NCBI RefSeq assembly: GCF_019457515.1
Contig: NZ_CP080421.1
Location: 496,001 to 560,000 of the forward strand
Reading direction: 5' to 3'
DNA from: Shewanella mesophila
Lineage (GTDB): Bacteria > Pseudomonadota > Gammaproteobacteria > Enterobacterales > Shewanellaceae
Length of the DNA: 64,000 nucleotides
Below, piece after piece: positions 63,217 to 64,000 of the stretch; position 1 is the first letter of the stretch, and each line of letters opens with the position of its first letter. The translations under genes and the position numbers were made by a program. The notes below the pieces were generated by a model. That model did no database searches, had not been told where the DNA came from, and was given only the letters and a program-made list of their open reading frames with translations.

Positions 63217-64000
63217 ATGAAAATACTTTACGGTGTTCAGGGGACGGGAAATGGTCACCTGAGTCGGGCGCGAGTGATGGCGAAGGCGCTCAAGGCCCAA
63301 GATATCGATGTCGATTTCTTTTTTTCCGGTCGAGATGCCAATCACTACTTTGATATGCAATGTTTTGGTCAATATCGGGCGCAGGCTGGACTGACCTTTG
63401 CGACACGTGAGGGGAGTGTCAGCATCGCTAAAACCGCATGGCAAAACTCGTTGCTAGAGCTAGTTAAAGATGTGCGTAATTTAGATTTAACTGGCTATGA
63501 TCTGGTGTTGAATGATTTTGAGCCAGTATCGGCGTGGGCGGCGAAATCCCAAGGCGTGCCCTCTATTGGCGTGAGTCATCAGGCGGCATTGCAATATGAT
63601 GTGCCTAAGGTGGGTAACCGCTGGTTTGATCAGGTCTTGCTTAACTATTTTGCCCCAGTGGATCATGCGTTAGGATGCCATTGGCATCACTTTGGCTTTC
63701 CTATCTTGCCGCCTTTTGTCGAGGTAGATGCGAATGTGGCGTATAACTCCCATGACATTTTAGTGTATCTTCCTTTTGAATCACCAAGTGCTATCTGCCA
63801 GCTGCTTAGCTCATTTGAAGAGTATCAATTTTATGTGTTTCATGCTGGGACAGCACCATTAAATTGCCCTAGGAATGTCCATTGGTCAGGCTTTAGCCGA
63901 GATGGGTTTAAAGCCAAGCTGGCCCAGTGTGGTGGCGTTATTGCCAGTGCAGGCTTTGAACTGGCTAGTGAGGCGTTGACCCTTGGGAAAAAGTTATTGG
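63217..64000 (+). CDS. Glycosyltransferase-like protein (MJ1255/VC2487 type), partial
   Basis: Open to the window edge: at least 261 codons without a stop. Opening MKILYGVQGTGNGHLSRARVMAKAL has the GNGH loop of the GT-B type family MJ1255/VC2487. Later segments NDFEPVSAWAAKSQGVPSIGVSHQ and GVIASAGFELASEALTLGKK match the UDP-sugar-binding C-domain of that family. It starts 18 bp after the PAP2 gene and is probably co-transcribed. The end is missing. Confidence 0.85.
   Translation, partial: MKILYGVQGTGNGHLSRARVMAKALKAQDIDVDFFFSGRDANHYFDMQCFGQYRAQAGLTFATREGSVSIAKTAWQNSLLELVKDVRNLDLTGYDLVLNDFEPVSAWAAKSQGVPSIGVSHQAALQYDVPKVGNRWFDQVLLNYFAPVDHALGCHWHHFGFPILPPFVEVDANVAYNSHDILVYLPFESPSAICQLLSSFEEYQFYVFHAGTAPLNCPRNVHWSGFSRDGFKAKLAQCGGVIASAGFELASEALTLGKKLL

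Overview
The window is about 64 kb of gammaproteobacterial chromosome, most likely a marine Shewanella. The basis is gene content and order recalled from that genus (acnB, rsd, hemE, purHD, then a zntR-type regulator next to an SO_0444-type Cu/Zn exporter; ubiE-ubiJ-ubiB-tatABC-tatD-hemB; a Tsx-like porin facing udp), moderate GC, and several Shewanella-style dispersed repeats. No rRNA, tRNA, prophage or CRISPR array was seen. Layout: (1) 0-8.3 kb carries an M13 metallopeptidase lipoprotein, a HAD phosphatase, acnB with a CRP-type promoter, rsd, a 265-bp MITE-like element, an unannotated small-RNA-like transcription unit, and hemE. (2) 8.3-12.1 kb is a minus-strand operon of two secreted Spondin_N proteins followed by an OmpR-type response regulator and its kinase. 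(3) 12.3-15.6 kb is a membrane-anchored PAS-GGDEF-EAL protein bracketed by two copies of a second MITE family. (4) 15.6-20.8 kb holds purD and purH, then a ZntR-type regulator with its 20-bp-spacer promoter and a cysteine-rich Cu/Zn permease. (5) 20.8-33.4 kb carries a DUF4382 lipoprotein, a YebC-family protein, a LysR/EmrA/EmrB efflux locus (the pump's stop codon lies in a third MITE copy), a GNAT, a radical SAM protein, an MscS channel, a group IV decarboxylase, a ydcH-like pseudogene broken by two stops, and udp. (6) 33.4-45.4 kb carries a Tsx-like porin, an NfeD plus two SPFH genes, a large lipoprotein beside an odd ToxR-like regulator with a C-terminal receiver domain, uvrD, ubiA, and a FlxA-like gene with a sigma-28 promoter. 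(7) 45.4-55.6 kb is a long minus-strand block: hutG, ubiE-ubiJ-ubiB, tatABC, a secreted protein, tatD, a 7TM-GGDEF protein and hemB. (8) 55.7-61.5 kb is the accessory region. It holds two integron-type cassettes with no integrase (a HEPN-motif protein and an Abi-alpha/DUF4393 protein), each associated with an attC-like site. An IS1111-type insertion sequence sits at the second site, inverted copies of a Shewanella repeat flank the segment, and a serine hydrolase-TPR gene follows between two copies of the rraA 3' end. (9) 61.5-64 kb carries rraA, a small membrane protein, a PAP2 phosphatase, and a glycosyltransferase-like gene cut by the window edge. The most notable material is the orphan cassette cluster with its attC-targeting IS and candidate guide RNA. 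Next come the ToxR-like/receiver regulator, the small-RNA locus between rsd and hemE, the spondin/two-component operon, and the rraA duplication around the serine hydrolase.
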